Of a DNA stretch of 42,339 nt, positions 23,001 through 31,511 are shown piece by piece. A program made the translations under genes and the position numbers. The stretch comes from a virus, in the IMG/VR virus record IMGVR_UViG_3300037189_018584, positions 1 to 42,339 of that record. One strand, written 5' to 3'. The notes under the pieces are model-generated. The model was not told where the DNA came from. It saw only the letters and a list, made by a program, of their open reading frames with translations, and ran no database searches. How positions within the stretch are numbered: the stretch's first letter is position 1; the number at the start of each line of letters is the position of its first letter.

Positions 23001-25076
23001 AATCAAGGTTTAACACAAGATTTATCCACACTTATAATTAGTGACAAAGTTATTGCTCAAGCAACTGCAAAAAATAAAGCTGCGGGAAAGAAAATTGGAG
23101 CAGCAGTAGAACAAGGCGTTAAGGAACAGCTTGGAATTAGAAGTCCATCAACAAAAGGAATCTTAATTGGAGAAAGCATTGATCAAGGAATAAAAATAGG
23201 ACTTGAAAAGGGTGCGCCACAAGTTTATGCTGAAGCAGAAAAAATTGGTGCATCAACTTATGAATCAATGGCAAAAGAATCAACTGGAAATGGAAGATTT
23301 TCTAGATTAAGAAGTCTTGCTATGAAGCCAAATGGCGGAATGAACATGCTTGGAAGATTTGGTACTGGAAGCGCAATGATGATGGCAGCACCTATGTTAA
23401 CATCAATGCTTCCTCAAAATGCAGCAACAAATGCGATATCAACTACATCAAGTTTTGCTGGAATGGGCATGATGTTTGGTGGATATGGTGCAGCAGCAGG
23501 AGCTGCAATAGGTCTTGCAACAAGTGGTATAAAGCTTTTAATTGAAATGGAAAAACAGCATAAAGCAGAAGCAACAGCAACATTTACTGCAAGTGCATCA
23601 GCTGTAAAAATGTTTGGCGGAGCCGTTGCTGGAGCAACAACTCCAACTGGAAATCTAGACTCAGTACTAGATTCATTACTTCCTAAAACTCAAAAAACAG
23701 TAGATGCAGTACAAAGCTTTGTTACTGAAATTAATAAACTTAAAAAAGATGACCCTATGTCAATTATACTTAAAAAAGTAAAAGATGCATCAGACTCAGA
23801 CAGCGCTGGAAAAATTGCTAGAGCTTTTGCTACAACACAAATGGCAATTAATGGAATGAATCCAGAACAAGCACAAAAAATGATTGATCTTTATATGGCA
23901 GCAGCAGGATATAGTGGCGCTTCTGTACAAGCTCCAACAACTGAATCTGCAACAAAGAAATTTTTGGATAATGCAAATAAAGAAACTTATAAGCTTATAC
24001 CAACAAGAGGTGGCGTAGCAAGAATAGCAACGGGACAAGAAGTTGATGCTAAAGCAGTTAAAGACTTAGTAAACGTAGTGACAACTGCATCTCCAAATTT
24101 TGCACAATATAAGAGTCAGCTTGATGGAATTGCAGCAAGTAAAAATAATACAGTTCAAGCAACACAAAAATATGCTTCTGCCATTAGAAAAGAAAATCCA
24201 GAATTAGCAACTAATATTGTTTCTCTTGCAAAAATGAAATTAAATCTTTCTGAAATTACTCCAGTTCTTACTCTAATGTCTAAAAATCCAAAATCCCCCT
24301 TGCTTACTCAAGTATTAGAAGCAGCACAAAAAGGTGATACTGCTGGTCTTGCAAAAGGGCTGGGTTTAGTAAACACAGAACTAGAAAAATTATTTAAGTT
24401 AAATCCAAGCGGTGTTCCTGGCACACCACCTGTTCCAACGGGCTACACTGATCCATCTGCAAAAGTTACAGCAAAATATAAAGATTTAATTAACTTTGAA
24501 AATAAAAGAATATCTTTGCTTGAAAAAACAAACACATTGATGAATCAACAAAATCAAGCAGCACAAGACGCAATTGATTTAGCAACAAAACAAACAGATT
24601 TACAAGGACAGATTAGAAAAGCAATTGCAGGTGGAGATTATTTACAGGCAAATATGCTAAGACAACAGATGACTGGAAATGTTGATGCTTATAATCAAAA
24701 AATAGTTGCAGGTAAAAATGATACTACTATATCAACTTTAAGACAACAACTTGCAGATTTTCAAGATCAACTTGCACAAGGTAAAGATCCAGGTAAGAAA
24801 GCTGCAGCTCAATTAAAGGCTAATACACTGGCTGCATCAATAGAAAAATATCAAGTTGGCTCAGTTACAATGCCTTCAGCGGTGTCATATGGCCCTACAA
24901 CACAGCTAGGAAGTTCATCAAATAATGTACCAGCAATAAATGTTGTAGTAAATGCAAATGGTTTAAGCCCAGATCAAGCTACAATAGTTGCAAGAAATGC
25001 AATAGAAAAAGCATTAAGCGATGCGGGAATTAAAGCAAGCGCATCAGCTAGAAAAACATCTGTGGGAGGCAAATAA
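20079..25076 (+). CDS. Tape measure protein
   Basis: At 1665 residues this is the longest gene. The start (ATG 20079) follows GGAGGTGGATGAATA. The N-terminus (IELNIVALGDFSSVDAQIKALQAQ) is coiled coil, followed by the tape-measure core around residues 170-480 with NWGKNTQWAGRQLTVGLSVP, MAADLAATGKTGNDLV and MKEAGVPAAQSANAIKSALA. A hydrophobic stretch lies near residues 540-565. The Gly/Pro-rich motif GGYVPGTGNTDSFPALLMPG (about 665-685) and a later GIRSPSTKGILIGESIDQGI (about 1020-1040) are both common in tape measures. A non-coiled insert of about 320 residues lies between them. If fully extended and helical, the length would correspond to a tail near 250 nm, which is an upper estimate because of that insert. 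No lytic domain is evident. Confidence 0.92.
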   Translation: MARIELNIVALGDFSSVDAQIKALQAQVVALNKNIAGVGLSSNLTKELNSASAAFSNTLLSTGQFTKSTVQLTTETQKFGQALEKGKLSLKQYYDIVSKNSGSATNSVKQLAIEQTKLQNSVIMSDPSKKGFYSVFTPTTINQIADATKIAANQQNIYNIAVNKGTQELINWGKNTQWAGRQLTVGLSVPLMIFGNQAATTFKELNEQLVRLQKVYGNGIVTPSKTEIDSISKDVTNLAKTLASSMGVAVKDTAAMAADLAATGKTGNDLVVATREAMRLSKLGELDTQAAMQATVSLQNVYKLSTEDLTKSINFLNAVENQTSTSLQDLVDGIPRVGPIVQQLGGSFKDTAVMMVAMKEAGVPAAQSANAIKSALASLINPTKAARDAFGEYNINLAGIAKVTNGNPVQMFLLLQKALKDLEPLAQSQLIEKLFGKFQQARIQALVTNLGAATSQTKTAFDLMSANSEQLSTLAEKEMKTATESVSGKYKIALETFRANLIPVGEKIVEITTSLLNFGNSVADVFGKLPGPMKSILGIAAIGTVFAGPIIMLTGLMANFIGYITKAVFNLKQLATGGKTLGQLLTPEIIASQQAAQLFGTGILNDVEAVSLLNQAIKNLTVTMQGLVGTMEASAGLSAVAGAAATRGVPNNLRNPFRPPGMAAGGYVPGTGNTDSFPALLMPGEAVIPKGPAQQYQSFISSMIDGKLPKFEEGTPYAKRFGNIFGPNAKQFESKTYLGGGSTNEGYLSNVTGTHNLIMQQIAERKAEAEALKNIETAGSAPLRFYGGTRNGQPTTERPAELQGAAQMSLEMHGLPGERDKLQAIVEAAIAKYDLTGSQASNISGDHLLNLGHVQGAEYEEYKGAKRKVWEASNLRTTSGAENKGFEYLNRSGPLGDSFRAALGNTFGAKEPGGAEAAAAIAAGKQPLTKLEQSIFIQAINALEYQVSRGALKNYPALKTAYVARDVMQARVSGNQGLTQDLSTLIISDKVIAQATAKNKAAGKKIGAAVEQGVKEQLGIRSPSTKGILIGESIDQGIKIGLEKGAPQVYAEAEKIGASTYESMAKESTGNGRFSRLRSLAMKPNGGMNMLGRFGTGSAMMMAAPMLTSMLPQNAATNAISTTSSFAGMGMMFGGYGAAAGAAIGLATSGIKLLIEMEKQHKAEATATFTASASAVKMFGGAVAGATTPTGNLDSVLDSLLPKTQKTVDAVQSFVTEINKLKKDDPMSIILKKVKDASDSDSAGKIARAFATTQMAINGMNPEQAQKMIDLYMAAAGYSGASVQAPTTESATKKFLDNANKETYKLIPTRGGVARIATGQEVDAKAVKDLVNVVTTASPNFAQYKSQLDGIAASKNNTVQATQKYASAIRKENPELATNIVSLAKMKLNLSEITPVLTLMSKNPKSPLLTQVLEAAQKGDTAGLAKGLGLVNTELEKLFKLNPSGVPGTPPVPTGYTDPSAKVTAKYKDLINFENKRISLLEKTNTLMNQQNQAAQDAIDLATKQTDLQGQIRKAIAGGDYLQANMLRQQMTGNVDAYNQKIVAGKNDTTISTLRQQLADFQDQLAQGKDPGKKAAAQLKANTLAASIEKYQVGSVTMPSAVSYGPTTQLGSSSNNVPAINVVVNANGLSPDQATIVARNAIEKALSDAGIKASASARKTSVGGK

Positions 25077-25591
25077 TGCAAATACAATCAGGCATACAAG
25101 TTTCACTAGATGGCACAACATGGTATAAACTAACAGACCACAATCGTGAGCCTTTTAAAATTGGATATGAAGTTATTGATAAAACAAGCCGTATGGCAGA
25201 TGGAACCTTAAGAAGATATGTTATTGCAAGAAAACATAAAGTTACAGCATCTTGGAAAATGACAACAACTTTAGATTCTGATGCAATTGATTATGTTTCT
25301 ACAGATTCAACATCAGGAAAAGCAGGAGCATGGATGAAATCTTTTTATGAAACAAATGTGTTTTTTCCAGTATACTTAAAATTAATAAATGCAGCAACAG
25401 ATCTTAATACACCAGGTTCATATCCAGATGGCACTACATATTATTCTTCAAAAGATGCTTCTTCAGAAGCTATTATATATCAAACATATATAACTGGCTT
25501 TGATTATGAAGTTGTAAAAAGAAGCGTGGGTGGAAATCAAAATAACGGCAGAGATCTAGTAAATATAAGTATAGAATTTACGGAGGTATAA
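25076..25591 (+). CDS. Distal tail-like minor tail protein
   Basis: The protein has 171 residues, with the ATG overlapping the tape-measure stop. It lies where siphoviruses encode the distal tail protein that ends the tube and binds the hub. It is beta-rich: GIQVSLDGTTWYKLTDHNRE at the start, YVIARKHKVTASWKMTTTL, AWMKSFYETNVFFPVYLKL and a final VNISIEFTEV strand. The central charged strand and Trp pattern recall tube-protein relatives rather than an enzyme. The assignment comes from position and fold pattern. Confidence 0.62.
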   Translation: MQIQSGIQVSLDGTTWYKLTDHNREPFKIGYEVIDKTSRMADGTLRRYVIARKHKVTASWKMTTTLDSDAIDYVSTDSTSGKAGAWMKSFYETNVFFPVYLKLINAATDLNTPGSYPDGTTYYSSKDASSEAIIYQTYITGFDYEVVKRSVGGNQNNGRDLVNISIEFTEV

Positions 25592-28500
25592 TGAAAGGCA
25601 CCTCAGTAATAAAACAATACTTTTCATCAGGATCAAGACATTATGTAACTCCTTCTGTTTCTGCAGAATGGAATTATAATCTTTTTTATGCACCATACGC
25701 AACATTTTCTGGAAATGGAAATGCAATAACAACAAATTGGACAAATCCATCAAGTTGGAATAAATCTGGATGTACGGCAACATACGATACAGCAAAAGGA
25801 AAAACTTCAACTTCATATACAGACACATCATGTTTAAAGCTTACAACTTATGGGCAAAATGGATCAGCTTCCATAGTAATAAATCCAACAGGCTATGCAA
25901 CAAATAATACATATAAAGTAATTTTTTATGCCAAACTTGTAGAAAATGCTCAAGTTACCCTTACAGCTTTAAATTATGTTGATAGCCAAAGATCTTCTTC
26001 TGCATCAGAAGTAATTGATAGTGCCGTTTGGACTAAATTTGAAGTATATGTTAGTTCATTGCCAACAGAAAATCCTTACACAACATTTACATTTACTTTA
26101 GATTTTACTTCACTTGACACAACAATTGGATCACAAACTCAACAGCCAATAAGTAGTTATAATATTTTAATTGATCAATTTGAAGTTTTTCAAACAACAG
26201 ATCAAGATTATCAATATGGAAATTTATGGAAAACATCAGCACCGTTTGGATTTTTTAGACCAGGAGAAAGTTACATTCCATCAGGCAATTCATTAACTCC
26301 ATTGCCAACAGATTTTAGAAAAATTAATACATCTTTTCAACAAACACTTTTTAATGGACAAGTAATGCCAGTAAGTCCTGTTACATATCATCCAACCGTG
26401 CTTGGTTCTGCAAAATCAAATCCATTGTTTAAAAATGGTATATTGTCAGATTATACAACTTATAAATATTTTGTATCTGACGGAATAACAAACTCGTTAG
26501 GCGCACTATATGATAAAGTGCTTGCAACAAATAAAATTGTTATTAAATTAAATATTAATTATGCTGAACCAACAAGCTTAACCATAAATTTATATAATAC
26601 TGTAAATAATTATAGCTACACTAAATCTTTAACAAGTTCTGATATTTCTGATGCTGGAGTAATTATTCTTTACCACCAAGCCAATGGTTCATGGACTACA
26701 ACACCATGGACTGTAATGCCAATGTTTAATACTGAAGGACAAATTACTAATTATCAAAATATTAATAAAATTGTTGTTACTCAAAATTCTGCAAATATAA
26801 ATCCTGCATATCAATCTCCATCAAGTGATATTACAAATAACACAATGGATGGCGTCTCATATCCAAATAGATACTCAAATTATCAAAAAGACATGAAAAG
26901 ACTTCACGTTGTTGAAATTTCTCCAAGAATAGAAATAGATTTAACTAATTATTTGGTTAGTGTAAATACTAAAGAGGAGCTAGATAATAAAGAATACCCA
27001 CTTCCAATATCAGGAATATCTGCTAATTCTGCAAAAATAACACTTTCAAACATTCCATTTAAACTTACTGATAACATATTAAGTCTTTTTTCAAATAACT
27101 CCAGCACTTCTCCATTAAATGGCTTATTTAAAAATAACGTAAAGTTTTATATAAATTATATTATTCAGGATGCATTAAGTGGAGCAAGCGGGGCCGACAA
27201 AGTTATCTCTGGTGGAGTTTATTATGCAGAAGAATGGATAGGAAAAGATTTACAGCAAACAGAAATTATAGCTTACGATATAAGTAAGTACCTTCAGCTT
27301 CTTTCTCCAACAGATTATGTTTCTCAATCACAAGATGTTTTTAATGTAATATCAAACATAATGGACTTTGCTGGCTTTACAGATTATGACTATGATAGTT
27401 TAAAGAAAGTTACATCTTCAAGAGTGCCACTAACAGATGGATCAACATCAATAAACACTTCACCTATAAAATCATCTTATTTCTATTGCGATGGGCTACA
27501 ACAAAAAGTTTTTGATGTTTTAAGAGAATTATTTGAGGTATATCAAATAGGAGCATATATAAATTCTTATGGAGTTATGAAGTTTTTAGACTTAGAAAAT
27601 ATACTATCTAATGTAAAACCAAACATATTGTTGCATGATAGCAAAACCCCAATTACTATATCTACACCAACATACACAGATAATTTAACCATAACAAGTA
27701 ATATTACAGAAAACACATATACTGAAAAAATTGGCACCAAGCTTGGAAAAGCAACAATGAAATTTAAAATTCCACAAATAAATAAAACATTTGGAATTGA
27801 AGGCATCTCTAACACCCAATCACTAGAAACAAAAATTATTGACAAGAATGATATTCTTTGGCAACTTGAAAAAGAATCAGCCGTTACATTTAATTTTTTA
27901 AATCAATCAATAGATAGTTATTCGCAAAATTATTTTTATCTTGATCCAAATGATTTAACTAAAACCTTCAGATCATTTAATATTGATCAAGAAGGATATG
28001 CAATTATAGAAGGAGAAATTGTTAGCTTTAAAGATAAAGAATTTTTATTTACAGTTACAGACCCTGTAGATAATGCTGCTGTATCATCAAATATAATTTC
28101 AGATTATAAAGTAGTTGTTTCAAATGCAGCAGATTTACAAGCAGCAATATCAGATTATTCTGCTAAATCAGGGTATGGGGGATCAGTTTCCTACACGCCT
28201 ACTGGAAAAATATGTAATATAGAAAGAGGATTATTTAATACACCAGTTAGAGTGCATAAAATAATTGATAGTGTTTCAACTCTTTTAACAAGAACAAGTG
28301 TAATTAGCGGTTTGCAACCATCTGTATCAAATAATCAAATTATAATGAATGCTTCTCAACAAAATGTAAAAAGTATACTTTCTCCAACAGACAATACAAG
28401 CTCAAGCACTACACCATATCAAACTTTTTCAACAAAAATGCGAATTGGTCCATCATCAGATGCAAAATTTCAAGCGGGAGTTGGTGGAGGTTTAGTATTT

Positions 28501-29751
28501 AATATTGAAGGAACACCAACATATGTTGAAATAAGGCAAGTAGAATCTGGCGGAAAATACGTAGGCTCAATGTTTGTTCCAAATAAATCATACATGCTGT
28601 ATGTATATCAAGGTAGTTCTCCAACATCAGGTACCACCCTATTAGGATCAGAAACACATCCAGTTGTGGGAGTAAGTATCAATAAAAACATATTAGATGA
28701 ATCGGATATATATCCAGTTGGATCACCATTTGAAGAATTTGGAAAAACAATTAATTTAAAGTTTGTTAAAATACAGAACCCATCAAGCTGGGTTGATGCA
28801 AAAACAAAACAAACAATGTACGGACCATCATTTGAAATATACATAAACAAAAAGAAATTAAATTTAAAAACAAAAATAGTTGATTTAAATACATCTGGTA
28901 GATATGGTATTTTTACACAAACAATAAATGCAGAAGCTGGAACAACAGGAAGTATTGGTTTTACAGAAATATATGCAACTCAAACACCATTAGATAGATC
29001 AGATTTATATTATCACTGGCAATTAAATAGTTTTGCAAACACGCTTGCAGGAAAACATAAAGTGTTTGAAGTAAACTATATGCTTCAGGTAAGACCAGAA
29101 GTTATTGGAATTAATTATTATGATATTCAATATCAAACAGCTCCAGCGCTAAATGCTTATTCTGTACCATCTCCATATGATTGGTTTTATTTTACTGAAG
29201 ATAAAACTAAAGCAAATAATGCCACAAATGGAAATAATCAAAATTTAAAACTAAATGTAGTTTCGGTTGGAGAAGATGCGTTAACCTATTCTAATATATA
29301 TAATTCTGGATTTAGAGGTAGATTTGCTATTATTAATGGATCGCCCTCCATGATCTGGCTTAAAAAAACACCAGACTCTAAAAATCCAGTAGACGTAACA
29401 TATCTTGTAAATACAAATGATCTTGTTTCTTTAAGTACTGAAATTTCTATTGAAAAGATATTTGATCCAGCTAATATATCTGAGAGTATAGAGATAAATT
29501 CAAACTGGGTACAATCAAAAAGCGCAGCAATTGGTATTTTAAAAAATATTTTTAAAGCTGTGGACGGTTTTAGTCGAGATACTAGAGTTTCTGTTTATGG
29601 AAATCCTTTGTTTGAAGTTGGCGATGTTCTTCAAGTTAATTATAGTCAAAAAGGTATAATTAATAAAAAATATTTTGTTCAAGGTGTTGAACAACTACAT
29701 ACATATGGCCTTGAAACTGTATTAACTTTAAATGAATTAACAAACAGTTAA
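25591..29751 (+). CDS. Large tail hub/tip protein with carbohydrate-binding-like domains
   Basis: The protein has 1386 residues and overlaps the previous stop by one base. Residues ~40-200 look like a jelly-roll carbohydrate-binding module (SWNKSGCTATYDTAKGKTST, YKVIFYAKLVENAQVTLTAL). From about 435 to 880 lies a hub region of the gp44/Tal kind (EISPRIEIDLTNYLVSVNTK, FDVLRELFEVYQIGAYINSY). Around 940-1140 is a LamG-like sandwich (GGGLVFNIEGTPTYVEIRQV, FEIYINKKKLNL). The C-terminus NPLFEVGDVLQVNYSQKGI then YFVQGVEQLHTYGLETVLTL is the characteristic closing block of baseplate-hub proteins. It should sit at the tail tip and open toward the host. Confidence 0.78.
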   Translation: MKGTSVIKQYFSSGSRHYVTPSVSAEWNYNLFYAPYATFSGNGNAITTNWTNPSSWNKSGCTATYDTAKGKTSTSYTDTSCLKLTTYGQNGSASIVINPTGYATNNTYKVIFYAKLVENAQVTLTALNYVDSQRSSSASEVIDSAVWTKFEVYVSSLPTENPYTTFTFTLDFTSLDTTIGSQTQQPISSYNILIDQFEVFQTTDQDYQYGNLWKTSAPFGFFRPGESYIPSGNSLTPLPTDFRKINTSFQQTLFNGQVMPVSPVTYHPTVLGSAKSNPLFKNGILSDYTTYKYFVSDGITNSLGALYDKVLATNKIVIKLNINYAEPTSLTINLYNTVNNYSYTKSLTSSDISDAGVIILYHQANGSWTTTPWTVMPMFNTEGQITNYQNINKIVVTQNSANINPAYQSPSSDITNNTMDGVSYPNRYSNYQKDMKRLHVVEISPRIEIDLTNYLVSVNTKEELDNKEYPLPISGISANSAKITLSNIPFKLTDNILSLFSNNSSTSPLNGLFKNNVKFYINYIIQDALSGASGADKVISGGVYYAEEWIGKDLQQTEIIAYDISKYLQLLSPTDYVSQSQDVFNVISNIMDFAGFTDYDYDSLKKVTSSRVPLTDGSTSINTSPIKSSYFYCDGLQQKVFDVLRELFEVYQIGAYINSYGVMKFLDLENILSNVKPNILLHDSKTPITISTPTYTDNLTITSNITENTYTEKIGTKLGKATMKFKIPQINKTFGIEGISNTQSLETKIIDKNDILWQLEKESAVTFNFLNQSIDSYSQNYFYLDPNDLTKTFRSFNIDQEGYAIIEGEIVSFKDKEFLFTVTDPVDNAAVSSNIISDYKVVVSNAADLQAAISDYSAKSGYGGSVSYTPTGKICNIERGLFNTPVRVHKIIDSVSTLLTRTSVISGLQPSVSNNQIIMNASQQNVKSILSPTDNTSSSTTPYQTFSTKMRIGPSSDAKFQAGVGGGLVFNIEGTPTYVEIRQVESGGKYVGSMFVPNKSYMLYVYQGSSPTSGTTLLGSETHPVVGVSINKNILDESDIYPVGSPFEEFGKTINLKFVKIQNPSSWVDAKTKQTMYGPSFEIYINKKKLNLKTKIVDLNTSGRYGIFTQTINAEAGTTGSIGFTEIYATQTPLDRSDLYYHWQLNSFANTLAGKHKVFEVNYMLQVRPEVIGINYYDIQYQTAPALNAYSVPSPYDWFYFTEDKTKANNATNGNNQNLKLNVVSVGEDALTYSNIYNSGFRGRFAIINGSPSMIWLKKTPDSKNPVDVTYLVNTNDLVSLSTEISIEKIFDPANISESIEINSNWVQSKSAAIGILKNIFKAVDGFSRDTRVSVYGNPLFEVGDVLQVNYSQKGIINKKYFVQGVEQLHTYGLETVLTLNELTNS

Positions 29752-29754
29752 AAC

Positions 29755-29763
29755 TGGTATAAT
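29755..29763 (+). promoter_or_regulatory. Extended -10 promoter before fibre genes
   Basis: TGG-TATAAT with a perfect hexamer at 29758-29763 occupies the 27-base gap after the hub gene. The leader would be about nine bases, just containing the AGGTG ribosome binding site at 29769-29773. Confidence 0.6.
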
Positions 29764-29778
29764 GGATTAGGTGAAAAA

Positions 29779-30588
29779 ATGACTCAGATATCAAGAAGTA
29801 CTAGGCAGGCAACAACAGTACCAGGTGGGGTACAAAAAAGACGTACCCTTATAATATCTGATAGAGACCCAAGAAACAATCCATCCTATATAGCTAACTA
29901 TATTGGAGAAATTAAAGTTTTGCCTTATGAAAAATATGTACAATATATTAAAACTTCTTTTTATTCAGACGTAGAAGAGTTAATTCAAGAATCAGAAAAT
30001 GTTGTTGAAGGTTTACGTGCACCAACAAATTTATATTGGGACCCAACAGATCCTAATTCATCAGAAATAATTCCATCAGGATTAACTCATACAATTAACT
30101 TATATGTTACTTTTGATCCATCGGTAGATGAAATTGCAGATAATGGAGAAGTTACCTATCAAGTTAGAGCCGTAGCTACTGGACCAGCAATTACGCAAGC
30201 AGTCATAGATAATGGCGGTGGTGTATCTACAGGAGTATCTGGCTCAACAGTATCCCCTTCTGGAACAAGTCAGTTTACACCAATTACAAGATCAACTATT
30301 GTTGTGGTTACAAAAACATCTTCTCAAATTAAATTAAAATGGAAAGGTGTTCCAGGAGCTACTGGATATGATGTTGTAGTAACTGGAAAAAATCAACCTG
30401 CAGCTGTGGGCAAACCCTCAAAAGCTTATTCAAGCGGAAATGATGTAAATACTGACGGATATCATTATTTTACAATATATCCACAAACTGTATACGTATT
30501 TAGCGGTCCCTATAATTTTAGCATTAAGGTAAAATATAATAAAGGAGTTTCAAAGGCGGTGACATATAATGGACAAGTTAACATTTAA
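29779..30588 (+). CDS. Minor tail protein with a fibronectin type III-like domain
   Basis: The protein has 269 residues. The first ~75 (SRSTRQATTVPGGVQKRRTL, VLPYEKYVQYIKTSF) form a helical/basic attachment region. A beta stretch around 85-135 ends in EVTYQVRAVATGP. A Ser/Gly linker leads to a C-terminal fibronectin III-like domain (about 175-265) with STIVVVTKTSSQIKLKWKGV and GATGYDVVVTGKN. Such domains are common surface decorations on tails. It lies between hub and fibre genes and ends inside the next start by 20 bases. Receptor contact or spacing of fibres is plausible; no enzymatic motif is seen. Confidence 0.68.
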   Translation: MTQISRSTRQATTVPGGVQKRRTLIISDRDPRNNPSYIANYIGEIKVLPYEKYVQYIKTSFYSDVEELIQESENVVEGLRAPTNLYWDPTDPNSSEIIPSGLTHTINLYVTFDPSVDEIADNGEVTYQVRAVATGPAITQAVIDNGGGVSTGVSGSTVSPSGTSQFTPITRSTIVVVTKTSSQIKLKWKGVPGATGYDVVVTGKNQPAAVGKPSKAYSSGNDVNTDGYHYFTIYPQTVYVFSGPYNFSIKVKYNKGVSKAVTYNGQVNI

Positions 30589-31501
30589 GGGTACCTATGT
30601 TTTTAAACAAAATGATGTAGAAATAGGCAGATCGGAAAACCTAATAACCACAAATGGTAGAAAAGTTTTACTTCAGTACCTTGTTGGAACAAGAACAAAT
30701 TGGGCTGCAGATATGGCAATAGGAGCAATGAATAATTCTGTAAATGCATCAGATGTTGAATTAAATTTTGAAACAGGAAGGTATCCAGTTTCATTAAAAA
30801 CATACATATCGGCAAATCAAACAAATCCAGATTTAATTGTTGTTAGGGCAACTTTGCCTCCAAGCTTATATGCCAATATATATGAAATTGGTTTATATCC
30901 AGATACAAGAATTACAAATGTTGCTAATAGAAACGATAAAATATTAACAGATTTTTCTGATCTAACTAATTGGGTTACAAGTATTGCTAATGAAAATTTA
31001 AACGTAACAAATCAAGGAAACACTTACATCACTGGATTTTCTCCACAAGGAACTGCTTCCCCAAGAATTGGTGGTTTTTCTGTAGATCTTGAGCCAAACA
31101 CAAAGTATGAAAATAATTCTTTTGCCTTTAGTTTAGAAGGTTATACGGATTTAGATACATTACAAATTTTAGCATATAATACAGCAAGCGGTACTGTTAC
31201 TGTAAAAATAAAAGATGTTTTAGAAAATGAATATTCTTTTAATTATACTATAAACGAAAATGGTTCTTATCAAGTTTTAAGTGTACCATTTCCATCAAAC
31301 ATTAATATTGCAGATACAATTAATTCTATTTCTATAATAACAGATTCAACAGCTTCATTAACTATTGATGCAATAAAAACATCTGTAACTAATGAACTTA
31401 CAAATGAAGATTATATTATAAGTAAATCAATTCTTACAACTCCAATAGCAAAAGTTTATGGCACACCTTTGGATATTGAATATTACGTACAGGTATTGTA
31501 A
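30569..31501 (+). CDS. Tail fibre/tip protein
   Basis: The 310-residue protein has AAAGGCGGTG before its ATG, inside the previous gene. Residues 1-~110 (FKGTYVFKQNDVEIGRSENL, NGRKVLLQYLVGTRTNWAAD, LYANIYEIGLYPDT) match the N-terminal beta domain of phage fibre-type proteins, in which an ENLIT/GR-LL block is followed by a FETGRYPV strand. The C-terminal ~170 residues (FSVDLEPNTKYENNSFAFSL, TLQILAYNTASGTVTVKIKD) resemble a jelly-roll of the carbohydrate-binding kind. Together they suggest a fibre that attaches at one end and binds sugar at the other. Confidence 0.66.
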   Translation: MDKLTFKGTYVFKQNDVEIGRSENLITTNGRKVLLQYLVGTRTNWAADMAIGAMNNSVNASDVELNFETGRYPVSLKTYISANQTNPDLIVVRATLPPSLYANIYEIGLYPDTRITNVANRNDKILTDFSDLTNWVTSIANENLNVTNQGNTYITGFSPQGTASPRIGGFSVDLEPNTKYENNSFAFSLEGYTDLDTLQILAYNTASGTVTVKIKDVLENEYSFNYTINENGSYQVLSVPFPSNINIADTINSISIITDSTASLTIDAIKTSVTNELTNEDYIISKSILTTPIAKVYGTPLDIEYYVQVL

Positions 31502-31511
31502 GGAGAAATAA

